Positions 10,486 to 19,714 of a stretch of 41,142 nt of DNA are shown here, piece by piece. The notes below the pieces were generated by a model. That model searched no databases. It was given only the letters and a program-made list of their open reading frames with translations, and was not told where the DNA came from. The stretch is taken from the NCBI GenBank assembly GCA_023301745.1, contig JALZVW010000077.1, positions 1 to 41,142 of the forward strand. Reading direction: 5' to 3'. How positions within the stretch are numbered: the first letter of the stretch is position 1; each line of letters starts with the position of its first letter. The position numbers were made by a program, and so were the translations under genes. Source of the DNA: Arenicella sp. GTDB taxonomy: Bacteria > Pseudomonadota > Gammaproteobacteria > Arenicellales > Arenicellaceae.

Positions 10486-11769
10486 CTAGAGCCTTTTTAT
10501 TGCATTAATGTCATCTTGTTTCTCTAACCAGCCGAAATCAGCGGGCGATAGTTCGAGTTCTATGTCAAAAGAGCCGTCATCGTTAATGCTTTCAGTTTTA
10601 ACCAAGCTCTTTTGATACAGCGCAGCCCTTAGCTTACCATTACCTGCAGGTAAATCGACCCGACACCGCATGTGCAGTAACGATAAATATTCGGTTATGG
10701 CATCGAGCAATAGGTCAATGCCCTCGCCGGTATGCGCAGAAAGCCAAATTGCATTGACTAAACCCTTATCATTACGCTTTACCTTAGCGACTGTGCCGTT
10801 AAGGTCAATTTTGTTAAAGATCATGATCGTCGGAATATCCGAAGCATCAATCTCAACCAGGACTTTATCAACCTCGGTGATGCAGTCTTCTCGATAATTA
10901 CTAACAACGTCGACAACATGCAGCAATAGGTGAGCATTACTCACCTCTTCGAGTGTTGAATGAAACGCGTTAACTAAGGAATGAGGCAAGTCTCGAATAA
11001 AGCCAACGGTATCGGAAAGAATGGTCGCACCAAACTCCGGCAGCTCAACACGGCGCATGGTTGTATCTAAGGTAGCAAAAAGCTGATCTTCAGCGTAGAC
11101 ACCGGCGTTGGTAATATTATTGAATAGGCTTGATTTGCCAGCATTGGTATAACCAACTAAAGAGACCGTAGGCACGGGCACTTTAGCTCGCGACTTACGG
11201 CGTAGTTGACGTTGCGCCGAGACCACATCCAAACGCTTATTCAGCACTTTGATGCGGTGCCCAATAAGCCGTCTATCCGTTTCTAATTGAGTTTCGCCTG
11301 GGCCACGTAACCCAATGCCACCCTTTTGCCGTTCAAGGTGAGTCCAGCCGCGCACCAAACGCGTAGAGAGGTGTTGCAACTGGGCTAACTCTACTTGAAG
11401 CTTACCTTCGTGACTGGTGGCGCGTTGAGCAAAGATATCAAGAATCAAACCCGTTCGATCGAGTACTCGAACTTTTAACGCCCGCTCTAAGTTTCGTTCT
11501 TGAATGGGGCTGACAGAATGATTGAGAATCACCAGATCGATTTCTAACGACTCGATTATCGCGCCGACCTCTTCAACCTTACCTTTGCCAATATAAGTTG
11601 AGGCATCAGGCGAACGCCTAAACGCCGTCAGCGTATCCACAACAATCGCACCCGCTGATGTAGCAAGCAATTGAATCTCTTCAAGTATTTCTTGATCTTC
11701 TTGCGATGAGTCACGTTGATAAACTATCAACGCGTTGGGGTGAGTCTTTGCTTGGGCGAGTTCGAACAC
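10486..11769 (-). CDS. hflX: GTPase HflX
   Basis: GPGETQLETDRR, G1 GYTNAGKSSLFN, DTVGFIRDLPHSLVNAFHSTLEE; 427 aa. Confidence 0.97.
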   Translation of the reverse strand: MFELAQAKTHPNALIVYQRDSSQEDQEILEEIQLLATSAGAIVVDTLTAFRRSPDASTYIGKGKVEEVGAIIESLEIDLVILNHSVSPIQERNLERALKVRVLDRTGLILDIFAQRATSHEGKLQVELAQLQHLSTRLVRGWTHLERQKGGIGLRGPGETQLETDRRLIGHRIKVLNKRLDVVSAQRQLRRKSRAKVPVPTVSLVGYTNAGKSSLFNNITNAGVYAEDQLFATLDTTMRRVELPEFGATILSDTVGFIRDLPHSLVNAFHSTLEEVSNAHLLLHVVDVVSNYREDCITEVDKVLVEIDASDIPTIMIFNKIDLNGTVAKVKRNDKGLVNAIWLSAHTGEGIDLLLDAITEYLSLLHMRCRVDLPAGNGKLRAALYQKSLVKTESINDDGSFDIELELSPADFGWLEKQDDINAIKRL

Positions 11770-11997
11770 GATATAGTTTTAACAGAAATTATGTGTGCCA
11801 GCCAACTAAAACAAAATCAGTTAGAAGCGAATTTGAGTTAGCTAGGTTAACCATACGCTCAGACTAATATCTATTTAAGTACCTGTGAGAACACACGCTA
11901 GCAGCAAACTGGCATAGTGAGGCCTAGCAATTAAGCTCATGCTCTCTATTAGTTAGTGCGCCCATCTCTAAATGGGCTACAACGTTAATTAACAGAC

Positions 11998-12234
11998 TTA
12001 TTCGTCTTCTTCAAAATCAATGCGAACCGCTTTTGAAGGCACAACGGTAGAGACCGCATGCTTGTAGATCATCTGATTAACTGTATTACGTAATACGATC
12101 ACAAACTGATCAAATGATTCAACTTGGCCTTGCAATTTAATGCCGTTGACCAAGTAGATTGAAACTGGAATTCTTTCCTTACGTAACGCATTTAAGAAAG
12201 GGTCTTGAAGCGCTGTTCCTTTATTTTGTGCCAT
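11998..12234 (-). CDS. hfq: RNA chaperone Hfq (short form, ~78 aa)
   Basis: [78 protein letters not shown]; the ORF track extends 15 codons upstream of the canonical start. Confidence 0.97.
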   Translation of the reverse strand: MAQNKGTALQDPFLNALRKERIPVSIYLVNGIKLQGQVESFDQFVIVLRNTVNQMIYKHAVSTVVPSKAVRIDFEEDE

Positions 12235-12500
12235 TATTCTTATTCTCTTTTTAATTCTAATATGCGGTAAATAGACCATTCGCGGTCGTGATTAATTAGT
12301 GACCACGATCAACTATAAAAACCATAACTAAATAATATAAACGCTATTTGCAAGCCCAAACGCAGCTTTTCAAACAAATTACACTAAACGACTTACACTA
12401 TGGCCTTAAAAATTCTCGACCTTCTAAAGGCAAAAATCATAAGCATTACTGAGAGGCTCTTAGAACCCAATCAAGGAGGAAACATGGCCTAAAGACCATC

Positions 12501-12539
12501 AGTCGGCAACCTCAGTCGGTAACCTTAGTCAGTAACCTT
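12501..12539. repeat. Three 13-bp tandem repeats (AGTCGGYAACCTY)
   Basis: AGTCGGCAACCTC|AGTCGGTAACCTT|AGTCAGTAACCTT, contiguous; in the miaA-hfq intergenic region. Confidence 0.85.
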
Positions 12540-12823
12540 AGCCCACACAAAGCAACACTAAGTTTAGATATTAATAATAACGCTAACAGGTGAAATATCG
12601 ATGACCGATGCCAAGGTTCTCATCTTGCCTCACTTATCTATGGTCTTATCGTTATTTATCAATAGGCTTAGAACCTTATTCAACGTAACGCCGCCTGATA
12701 AGTTAACTATAAATCACTTAATTACGAGGCATTACTTAACTAACGCACTAACTTTCCCCTCAGAATGTTCCCATGATTATAAGCTAGTTTATATCTGCAA
12801 AATGATTAATTAACGCTCATTTA

Positions 12824-13780
12824 TTATATAAATTGTTCAACAAGCGTTACAAGGTCTTGAAATTCCTTGTTTTCTAGGCCGTGGTCGACCCACCAAAGCA
12901 AGTTACTTTGGTTTCTTAGCCAGGTCAGTTGTCGCTTGGCAAGTTGGCGTGTCGCAACCACTCCTTTTTCTCTCATGCGGTCTGCATCTATCTCGCCTCT
13001 TATGTATTCGAGCATTTGTCGATAGCCGATCATTCTCATCGACGACGCATCAGCATCAACACCATTGTCTAATAGACCTCGAACTTCTGACTCTAAGCCG
13101 GCATCAAGCATAATGTCAAAACGGCGACCAATACGCTCATGCAACACGGCACGATCTGAGAACGAGAGCGCGATCTTGATTAGAGGGTTCGGCGGCGGCA
13201 ATTTTCGACTGGCATTGTATTCAGCAACCGGCTTACCACCCGATAACACTATCTCTAGCGCACGTTGAATGCGCTGAGCATCCATTGAGTCAATTCGTTC
13301 TGCGCTTCTAGGGTCTAAGACCGCTAGGCGCTGATGAAGGGCCGACCACCCGAGACTCTCGGCCTCACTGGTAATTCTTGCTCTCAGCTCTTGATCGGCT
13401 TGCGGTAACTCAGTTAAACCTCGCTCTAAGGCATTAAAGTAAAACATTGTTCCACCGGCTAGCACCGGCATTTTGCCACGTTCGGTAATATCTTTGATCA
13501 GGGCACTGCAGTCTTTAAAGAAATCAGCCACTGAATAATTTTCATTCGGTTGCCTGACATTGACCAAATGATGAGGGTAATTGGTCAAAAAATCGGGGTC
13601 TGGCTTAGCGGTACCGATGTCCATGCCGGTGTACACTAACGACGAATCGACACTAATAATTTCAGCATCGACGCTCTCGTAGAGTTGCGCGGCGGCGTCG
13701 GTCTTACCGGTGGCCGTTGGCCCCATAATACAGACAATCGGAATTTGCTCAGGCGCTAAAGAAAGTTGACGTTTCATCAC
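12824..13780 (-). CDS. miaA: tRNA dimethylallyltransferase MiaA
   Basis: CIMGPTATGKTDAA...ISVDSSLVYTGMDIGTAKP...GGTMFYFNAL; start overlaps the mutL stop. Confidence 0.96.
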   Translation of the reverse strand: MMKRQLSLAPEQIPIVCIMGPTATGKTDAAAQLYESVDAEIISVDSSLVYTGMDIGTAKPDPDFLTNYPHHLVNVRQPNENYSVADFFKDCSALIKDITERGKMPVLAGGTMFYFNALERGLTELPQADQELRARITSEAESLGWSALHQRLAVLDPRSAERIDSMDAQRIQRALEIVLSGGKPVAEYNASRKLPPPNPLIKIALSFSDRAVLHERIGRRFDIMLDAGLESEVRGLLDNGVDADASSMRMIGYRQMLEYIRGEIDADRMREKGVVATRQLAKRQLTWLRNQSNLLWWVDHGLENKEFQDLVTLVEQFI

Positions 13781-15687
13781 TGACCGCGTTTAAACCAACC
13801 ATCAAGCTGGCTGATGGACATCTGAACCCAGGTAGGTCGACCATGATTGCACTGGCCGCTGCGTTCAGTCGCTTCCATATCACGTAATAAGGCATTCATT
13901 TCAGCAATTGACAGCAGGCGGTTTGCTCGTACCGAGCCGTGACAGGCCATTGAAGAAAGCACTTCGTGCATGGTTTCTTCGATTCTATTGCTGTGTTCAG
14001 TCGCCACTAAGTCAGACAATACATCTCGAACCAGCTGTGACACGTCAGAGTTAACCAGCACATCAGGAACCGTTCGCACCACTAGTACTTTTTCATCAAG
14101 TTGCTCGACTTCTAAACCTAGCTTAGCAAACAGATCTTGTTGTTGGTTCCAAGCCATTATCTCGGTTTCACTAACCTCAATGGTGACCGGCACTAGCAAT
14201 GGTTGCTGGGCAATCGATGCCGAGTTCATTGACGACTTCAACCGCTCGTAGGTAATGCGCTCATGCGCGGCATGCATGTCAACTAAGACTAAGCCCTGCT
14301 CATTTTCGGCCAAGATATAAATACCTTTGAGCTGTGCCAAGGCATAGCCCATGGGTGGAATAACGCCCGCTTGGATTTTCGGCGTTAGTGCGACATTTAA
14401 ACCCGACTCGCTTAGCGACCTTGACGGGTCTGGTCGAAAGGCTGAATCGGCGACTTGTTTATACCCACCGATTTGCTCTCTGACTTGATCTGCCGTTAAA
14501 CGGTCGCCCGTTTGATAGCGATTATTATCGTCATATCGAATCGGCGATTGTTGATTCATTTGTGACTGACTGGCTAAACGAGCGGCCATTCCAGACATCG
14601 CATTCGGGTTAATCGGCTTAGGCGCCGCGGCACCCTGCTCGGCATCTACCTGAAGACTTCCAACCTCACCGGCACTTGCCCCCACATAGCGTTGAATAGA
14701 GCGAAATACAAAACCATGAACACTTCGGCTTTCTCGAAATCGCACCTCATGCTTGGTCGGGTGCACATTGACATCAACACCGGCTGGATCCATTTCCAGA
14801 TACAACACATATATTGGGTGGCGGCCGTGAAACAAAACGTCTTGGTAACCCAGACGAACCGCATGAACGATGGTTTTATCACGAATCAGACGTCCATTGA
14901 GAAAGAAGTACTGCATGTCAGCTTGGCTACGTGAAAAGCTGGGCAAACCAGCCCAACCAGAGAGCCTCATATCGTCACGCCGCTCATCAAAATACAAACT
15001 ATTTTCGGGTACGTTATCGCCACAGACCATTTTCAAACGACGTGCGTCGTCAGCCGGCACACTAGGCAGGTGCAAGACAACTCGACCATTGTGTTGCAAC
15101 TTAAACGCCACATCAAAACGCGACAATGCCATGCGACGAACCACTTGATCTAAATGCTTAAATTCAGTGTTATCGGTTCGCAAAAACTTGCGGCGTGCCG
15201 GAGTATTATAAAACAGGTCACGGGTCTCAATCGAGGTGCCAACCGGGTGAGCTACGGGCTCTGGCTCGGTGGTCTTATTATTTCCGTCACTGGACACCAT
15301 CCACGCTTGATCAGAACTCATTTCACGAGACCTGATCGTCATTCTGGTAACCGAAGCAATGCTTGGCAGTGCTTCACCACGAAAGCCTAAGGTTGCGATT
15401 TGCTCAAGATCCGTCAGATTTTCAATTTTACTGGTCGCGTGACGAGACAAGGCCATCGCTAGGTCCTGCTTTAAGATGCCATGCCCGTTGTCGGTGATTT
15501 TTAAGCGCTTTACGCCCGCGTTTTCAACCTCGATATCAATACTTGTGGCGCCAGCATCGAGCGCATTCTCGATCAACTCTTTGAGCATAGACGCTGGCCG
15601 CTCAATAATTTCGCCGGCCGCAATCTGATTGATAAGACGAGGGTCTAGTGCGTGTATACGTTGCTTAGTTAAGGTATTGTCGATCAT
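13777..15687 (-). CDS. mutL: DNA mismatch repair protein MutL
   Basis: INQIAAGEIIERPASMLKELIENALDAGATSIDIEV...GFRGEALPSIASV; 636 aa. Confidence 0.98.
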   Translation of the reverse strand: MIDNTLTKQRIHALDPRLINQIAAGEIIERPASMLKELIENALDAGATSIDIEVENAGVKRLKITDNGHGILKQDLAMALSRHATSKIENLTDLEQIATLGFRGEALPSIASVTRMTIRSREMSSDQAWMVSSDGNNKTTEPEPVAHPVGTSIETRDLFYNTPARRKFLRTDNTEFKHLDQVVRRMALSRFDVAFKLQHNGRVVLHLPSVPADDARRLKMVCGDNVPENSLYFDERRDDMRLSGWAGLPSFSRSQADMQYFFLNGRLIRDKTIVHAVRLGYQDVLFHGRHPIYVLYLEMDPAGVDVNVHPTKHEVRFRESRSVHGFVFRSIQRYVGASAGEVGSLQVDAEQGAAAPKPINPNAMSGMAARLASQSQMNQQSPIRYDDNNRYQTGDRLTADQVREQIGGYKQVADSAFRPDPSRSLSESGLNVALTPKIQAGVIPPMGYALAQLKGIYILAENEQGLVLVDMHAAHERITYERLKSSMNSASIAQQPLLVPVTIEVSETEIMAWNQQQDLFAKLGLEVEQLDEKVLVVRTVPDVLVNSDVSQLVRDVLSDLVATEHSNRIEETMHEVLSSMACHGSVRANRLLSIAEMNALLRDMEATERSGQCNHGRPTWVQMSISQLDGWFKRGQ

Positions 15688-15702
15688 GAGATTTTAAGAC
15701 AT

Positions 15703-17664
15703 TTATCCGGGTATTTTTAATATTTGGCCTAGTCGCACGGTACGGTCACGCAGGCCATTGGCGCGCATTATGGCTTTAATTGTCACGCCGTACTCCTCAG
15801 CAATTTCAGATAAGGTATCACCGCGAGTCACTTTGTGTTTACTATCGCGCTTGGCCGGTGAACGGCCGCCCGGTATCTTAATTCTCTGACCCTTGTAAAC
15901 GGAGTCTCGCGATAATCCATTATGACGTTTTAAGGCACTGATTGTTACATTATAGCGCGCCGAGATCTTAGAGAGCGAGTCCCCTCGTTTGACGATATGT
16001 ACGCTGGGCTCTGCGCCCGATGTACGCGCGCTTTGAGATACTTTTTCACTTCCAGGCAGCTTGAGTTTTTGGCCCAAAACAGCCGTATTATTGCGTAATT
16101 TATTGATACGCTTTAATTCTTTGACGGTCGTTCCATACTTAAATGCGATGCTCGAAAGTGAGTCGCCTCGTTTGACGGTATGCCGTTTTGACGCTCTGTT
16201 TTGAACCGTCGACGACGCTATGTTCGGCGACGAGTAATTGGCTTGGCTGTAATAAGGTGTTTGTTCATAATATTCGCCTAAAGCCGTATGAATAGCCTTA
16301 GCGATTTTTTTTTGGTACTTAGAAGTGCGTAGCTTTTTTTCTTCATTGAGATTGGTAATAAACCCGGTCTCGATTAATATCGAAGGAATATCCGGTGATT
16401 TAAGCACCGCAAACGACGCTTGCTCAACCCGTTTCGAATGCAATCGCCCAACCTTCGCTAACTCCTTTAAAACACGGCCGCCTAAATTCACACTTTCACT
16501 AATCGTGTTAGTCATCGATAAATCCACCAATACCTTGGCGAGCACCGCGTCTTTATTGGCTAAGCTTACACCACCAATCAAATCAGCCGCATTCTCTTTT
16601 TTGGCTAGTGCCCGCGCCATTGCACTGGTAGCGCCGCGTTGAGACAAAGCAAAGACAGACAAACCATTGGCGCTTTTTTTGGTAAACGCATCGGCATGAA
16701 TTGATACAAAGATATCAGCGCCTTTTTCTTTCGCCATTACACGGCGCCGAGTCAGATCAATGTAGTAGTCCCCTTCTCTGACCAGAAACGCCTGCATCCT
16801 AGAATCAGCGTTAATTTCTTTTAACAGGCGCTTTGCTATTGATAAGGTAATTTCCTTCTCTCGACTACCTCGATGACCGCTTGCCCCGGGGTCTTCTCCG
16901 CCGTGACCAGCATCAATCGCGATGGTGATTTTTTGTTGCGTTCGACTAGGTTCATTAATAACGGTCGCGGCTGGTACATCACTCAAACTCTGTTGATCGG
17001 CTGAACTCGTCGACACGTCGGTAGACGGCGCCAAATCCGCGATGCTTTCGTCAACAGCACTCGACTCCACAATATCCACAATAGTAGGGGCTTGTGAGTC
17101 GGCGCTTTGATTTAAAGCCCCTGTGGCATCGGTCGATGTCGGGTCAAATTGAGTATCAACTAAATCAAGCACCAAACGATGACCGTATAACTCATTAGGA
17201 GTAAGTACAAAGCTATGTGCCTGTAGGGGAATTTTCAACTCAAAAACAAAGCGAAGCATACCCTCTTGCGGAGAGCCTGTGCGCATTCCAGCCAAATGGT
17301 GATTTTCGGTCTGCATAGTTGGAAGAATCGCTTTTAAACCAGCATTTTCGATATCGACGACAATGCGTTCAGGATTCTTCAGGCCAAAAACCTTGTGCTT
17401 AATATTTTCAGAAACATCAAATACAACACGGGTTTTATCCGGTGAGTGCCAAAGTCGTACACTATTGATTTGTCTCGCGCCTTGTTGCGCCAATAACTCG
17501 CTTGGCGCAAGCAGCAAAAAGCCTAACAGCAACACCGACAGGGCAGCCAGAAAGATTGACGAGCAACGCAATCGGCTTAGCTGGCTTCGTTTAATTAAGG
17601 GTATTTCTACCTGTTTGGCCTTGAGTGCCAGTAGATTGTGAGTCACTGAATGACGTTTACTCAA
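15703..17664 (-). CDS. amiB: N-acetylmuramoyl-L-alanine amidase (AmiB/AmiC-like: AMIN + Amidase_3 + three LysM)
   Basis: ITIAIDAGHGGEDPGASGHRGSREKEITLSIAKRL, AMIN domain upstream; three C-terminal LysM units (HTVKRGDSLSSIA, HIVKRGDSLSKIS, HKVTRGDTLSEIA). Confidence 0.94.
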   Translation of the reverse strand: MSKRHSVTHNLLALKAKQVEIPLIKRSQLSRLRCSSIFLAALSVLLLGFLLLAPSELLAQQGARQINSVRLWHSPDKTRVVFDVSENIKHKVFGLKNPERIVVDIENAGLKAILPTMQTENHHLAGMRTGSPQEGMLRFVFELKIPLQAHSFVLTPNELYGHRLVLDLVDTQFDPTSTDATGALNQSADSQAPTIVDIVESSAVDESIADLAPSTDVSTSSADQQSLSDVPAATVINEPSRTQQKITIAIDAGHGGEDPGASGHRGSREKEITLSIAKRLLKEINADSRMQAFLVREGDYYIDLTRRRVMAKEKGADIFVSIHADAFTKKSANGLSVFALSQRGATSAMARALAKKENAADLIGGVSLANKDAVLAKVLVDLSMTNTISESVNLGGRVLKELAKVGRLHSKRVEQASFAVLKSPDIPSILIETGFITNLNEEKKLRTSKYQKKIAKAIHTALGEYYEQTPYYSQANYSSPNIASSTVQNRASKRHTVKRGDSLSSIAFKYGTTVKELKRINKLRNNTAVLGQKLKLPGSEKVSQSARTSGAEPSVHIVKRGDSLSKISARYNVTISALKRHNGLSRDSVYKGQRIKIPGGRSPAKRDSKHKVTRGDTLSEIAEEYGVTIKAIMRANGLRDRTVRLGQILKIPG

Positions 17665-17795
17665 TAGTGTGAATATTTGTCGAGCAATTACATCAGGTTT
17701 TTAGGCCAAGTGCGAGTACTTATAACAAGCGTTAAGAAAACAACAAGCGATTAACCAAGATCAGCGATAACGAGTTTTCTAAAAAAGAAAATGAA

Positions 17796-17835
17796 GAGCC
17801 GAGCCAGCTAAAAAATTAGCACGCTGGCCCGGCTC
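17796..17835 (-). terminator. Strong intrinsic terminator between tsaE and amiB
   Basis: Minus strand: GAGCCGGGCCAGC-loop(14)-GCUGGCUCGGCUC (13-bp stem with one G-U pair), followed by UUCAUUUUCUUUUUU. Confidence 0.88.
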
Positions 17836-17868
17836 AGGAGTGTTAAGCGAAACTAAAAACTATTAGCC

Positions 17869-17925
17869 TTACTCAACCCAAAGAGGGGGGGGATTATCTT
17901 TGGCTGTTAAAAAGTCACCAACCAC
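17869..17925 (-). other. Candidate 18-codon micro-ORF with a Pro-Pro-Pro motif (VVGDFLTAKDNPPPLWVE*)
   Basis: GTG GTT GGT GAC TTT TTA ACA GCC AAA GAT AAT CCC CCC CCT CTT TGG GTT GAG TAA on the minus strand; AAAAGG 4 nt upstream of the GTG; terminator about 35 nt downstream of the stop. Confidence 0.35.
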
Positions 17926-18065
17926 AAAACCTTTTAACGACTACGATATTGACATAAATTTATTTAATTATCTGTAAAACAGTGTGTCATTTAAATTAGG
18001 CAAGTAATGTATTTAAATCAGTGGCTTTGGGTCGCTCTCGGCCTGACGCCAAGCGCATATAGAGT

Positions 18066-18557
18066 TTAAACCGTCAGAACAATATTTCGCTGGTCGACAG
18101 CATCGAGCGCCTTGCTGATGTTAACCTCAGCGTTCGCCATTTGAAGATAACCAGCGCCTCGAATAGGCCATTCTATGAGAAAAAGACTGGTATTCGACCA
18201 CAGATCGTCCAGCGCCAGATACTCGAGCTCACTAGGGTCTTCTAGCCGATAAAGGTCCATATGGTATATAACGCCTTGATCCACCTGATACTCTTGCACC
18301 AAATTATAAGTTGGGCTAGTTACCGCGCCGACATAACCAAACGCTTGAATGATCGATTTGCTTAAGGTCGTTTTGCCTGCGCCCATCTCCCCTTGCAAGT
18401 AAACGCATGACGGAAAGGTTAATTGCTTAGCGATCTTTTGACCTATTAACTCGGTCTCTTGGAGGCTAGTGGCGCTATATGAGTGCTGCTGTCGGTGTGT
18501 TTCAATATTCACAATAGATAAGGCCTCGTTATACACAAGGATTGCGTTAGAATACAA
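18066..18557 (-). CDS. tsaE: tRNA (adenosine(37)-N6)-threonylcarbamoyltransferase complex ATPase TsaE
   Basis: Walker A YLQGEMGAGKTTLSKSIIQAFG, VTSPTYNLVQEY, IYHMDLYRLEDPSELEYL; a GTG start near 18512 is plausible. Confidence 0.95.
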   Translation of the reverse strand: MYSNAILVYNEALSIVNIETHRQQHSYSATSLQETELIGQKIAKQLTFPSCVYLQGEMGAGKTTLSKSIIQAFGYVGAVTSPTYNLVQEYQVDQGVIYHMDLYRLEDPSELEYLALDDLWSNTSLFLIEWPIRGAGYLQMANAEVNISKALDAVDQRNIVLTV

Positions 18558-18562
18558 CTATT

Positions 18563-19690
18563 ATGACAGCTACGCAGGCCAACTCAAACGGCACCTCAAA
18601 GAATATCGATAGCAATAGCTCGCTGAAAATGTCTGACGAGCAGTTATCTCAACTCGCGTCGAACATTAAGCAATGGGGCATTGAAATCGGCTTTGATGCG
18701 GTTGGGATCAGCGACGGCGATCTGTCTGAACATGAAGTTCATCTAAATGCCTGGCTCGATAAAGGCATGCAAGGCGAGATGGACTACATGCAAAAACATG
18801 GTAGCAAGCGCACTAATCCTAGCCAACTGGTTGAAGGAACAAAGCGGGTGATATCGGTGAGAATGGATTATGCGCCAGCCGACATCAGAGCCGCCGAACA
18901 GGTCATTGAAGACGATACTATAGGCTATGTGTCGCGTTACGCACTTGGTCGCGACTATCACAAAGTGCTACGAGCACGACTTAAAAAGTTAGCACAACGG
19001 GTGCAACAAGAAATTGGCGAATTTGGCTATCGCGTATTCACTGACAGCGCGCCAGTAATGGAAAAAGCCTTGGCCGAAAAAGCAGGTTTGGGCTGGATCG
19101 GCAAACACAGTAACTTGTTAGACTCTAAAACGGGCTCATGGTTTTTTCTTGGAGAGATCTATGTCGACCTACCCTTACCGATCGACAAAGCCGCGACAAA
19201 CCATTGTGGCAGTTGTCAAAAATGCATCGATATTTGCCCCACTCAAGCCATTGTCGGGCCGTATCAGGTTGACGCTCGGCTGTGTATTTCCTACCTAACG
19301 ATCGAACTCAAAGGCGCTATTCCGGTTGACCTGAGAAGCAAGCTCGGCAACCGAATTTACGGCTGCGACGACTGCCAATTTGTCTGCCCGTGGAACAAGT
19401 TTGCACAAACAACAAAGGAGCCTGACTTTACTCCGAGAGAGCAACTAACCGATAGAAAATTAGTTGACCTCTTTGCTTGGAGCGAAGATGAGTTTCTAAA
19501 AAACACCGAAGGCACAGCCATTAGACGCATCGGTTATCAATCTTGGCTACGTAACATTGCTGTTTCTTTGGGCAATGCCCAGACCAACAAAGCGGTAGTA
19601 TCAGCCCTTAATCAAAAACTCTTAACAGCCGAGCCGCTCCTAGAAGAGCATATACTCTGGGCCTTAGAGCAACACAAACAACAGACTTAA
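18563..19690 (+). CDS. queG: Epoxyqueuosine reductase QueG
   Basis: Fe-S motifs CGSCQKCIDICPTQAI and YGCDDCQFVCPWN; 375 aa; true start may be the internal MSDEQL (~18629). Confidence 0.96.
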   Translation: MTATQANSNGTSKNIDSNSSLKMSDEQLSQLASNIKQWGIEIGFDAVGISDGDLSEHEVHLNAWLDKGMQGEMDYMQKHGSKRTNPSQLVEGTKRVISVRMDYAPADIRAAEQVIEDDTIGYVSRYALGRDYHKVLRARLKKLAQRVQQEIGEFGYRVFTDSAPVMEKALAEKAGLGWIGKHSNLLDSKTGSWFFLGEIYVDLPLPIDKAATNHCGSCQKCIDICPTQAIVGPYQVDARLCISYLTIELKGAIPVDLRSKLGNRIYGCDDCQFVCPWNKFAQTTKEPDFTPREQLTDRKLVDLFAWSEDEFLKNTEGTAIRRIGYQSWLRNIAVSLGNAQTNKAVVSALNQKLLTAEPLLEEHILWALEQHKQQT

Positions 19691-19714
19691 AGGTCATGCC
19701 ACGTAAACCATAAC

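Noticed and set aside
11957-11985. GCCCAT-ctctaa-ATGGGC hairpin after hfq considered as a terminator
   Set aside because: No U-tract follows on the minus strand; stem is only 6 bp.
12270-12310. Partial palindrome around TTAATTA in the hfq leader
   Set aside because: Too imperfect to claim as an operator without comparative data.
12601-12813. 70-aa + strand ORF in the miaA-hfq gap
   Set aside because: No convincing SD, unusual composition, no recognisable family; treated as chance within AT-rich intergenic DNA.
15703-16240. Repeated segments in the amidase 3' region considered as a DNA repeat array or CRISPR
   Set aside because: They are three diverged LysM domains (protein-level repeats), without uniform repeat/spacer structure.
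16325-17641. Antisense ORFs opposite the amidase gene
   Set aside because: Opposite a clear AMIN/Amidase_3/LysM coding sequence; low-information translations.
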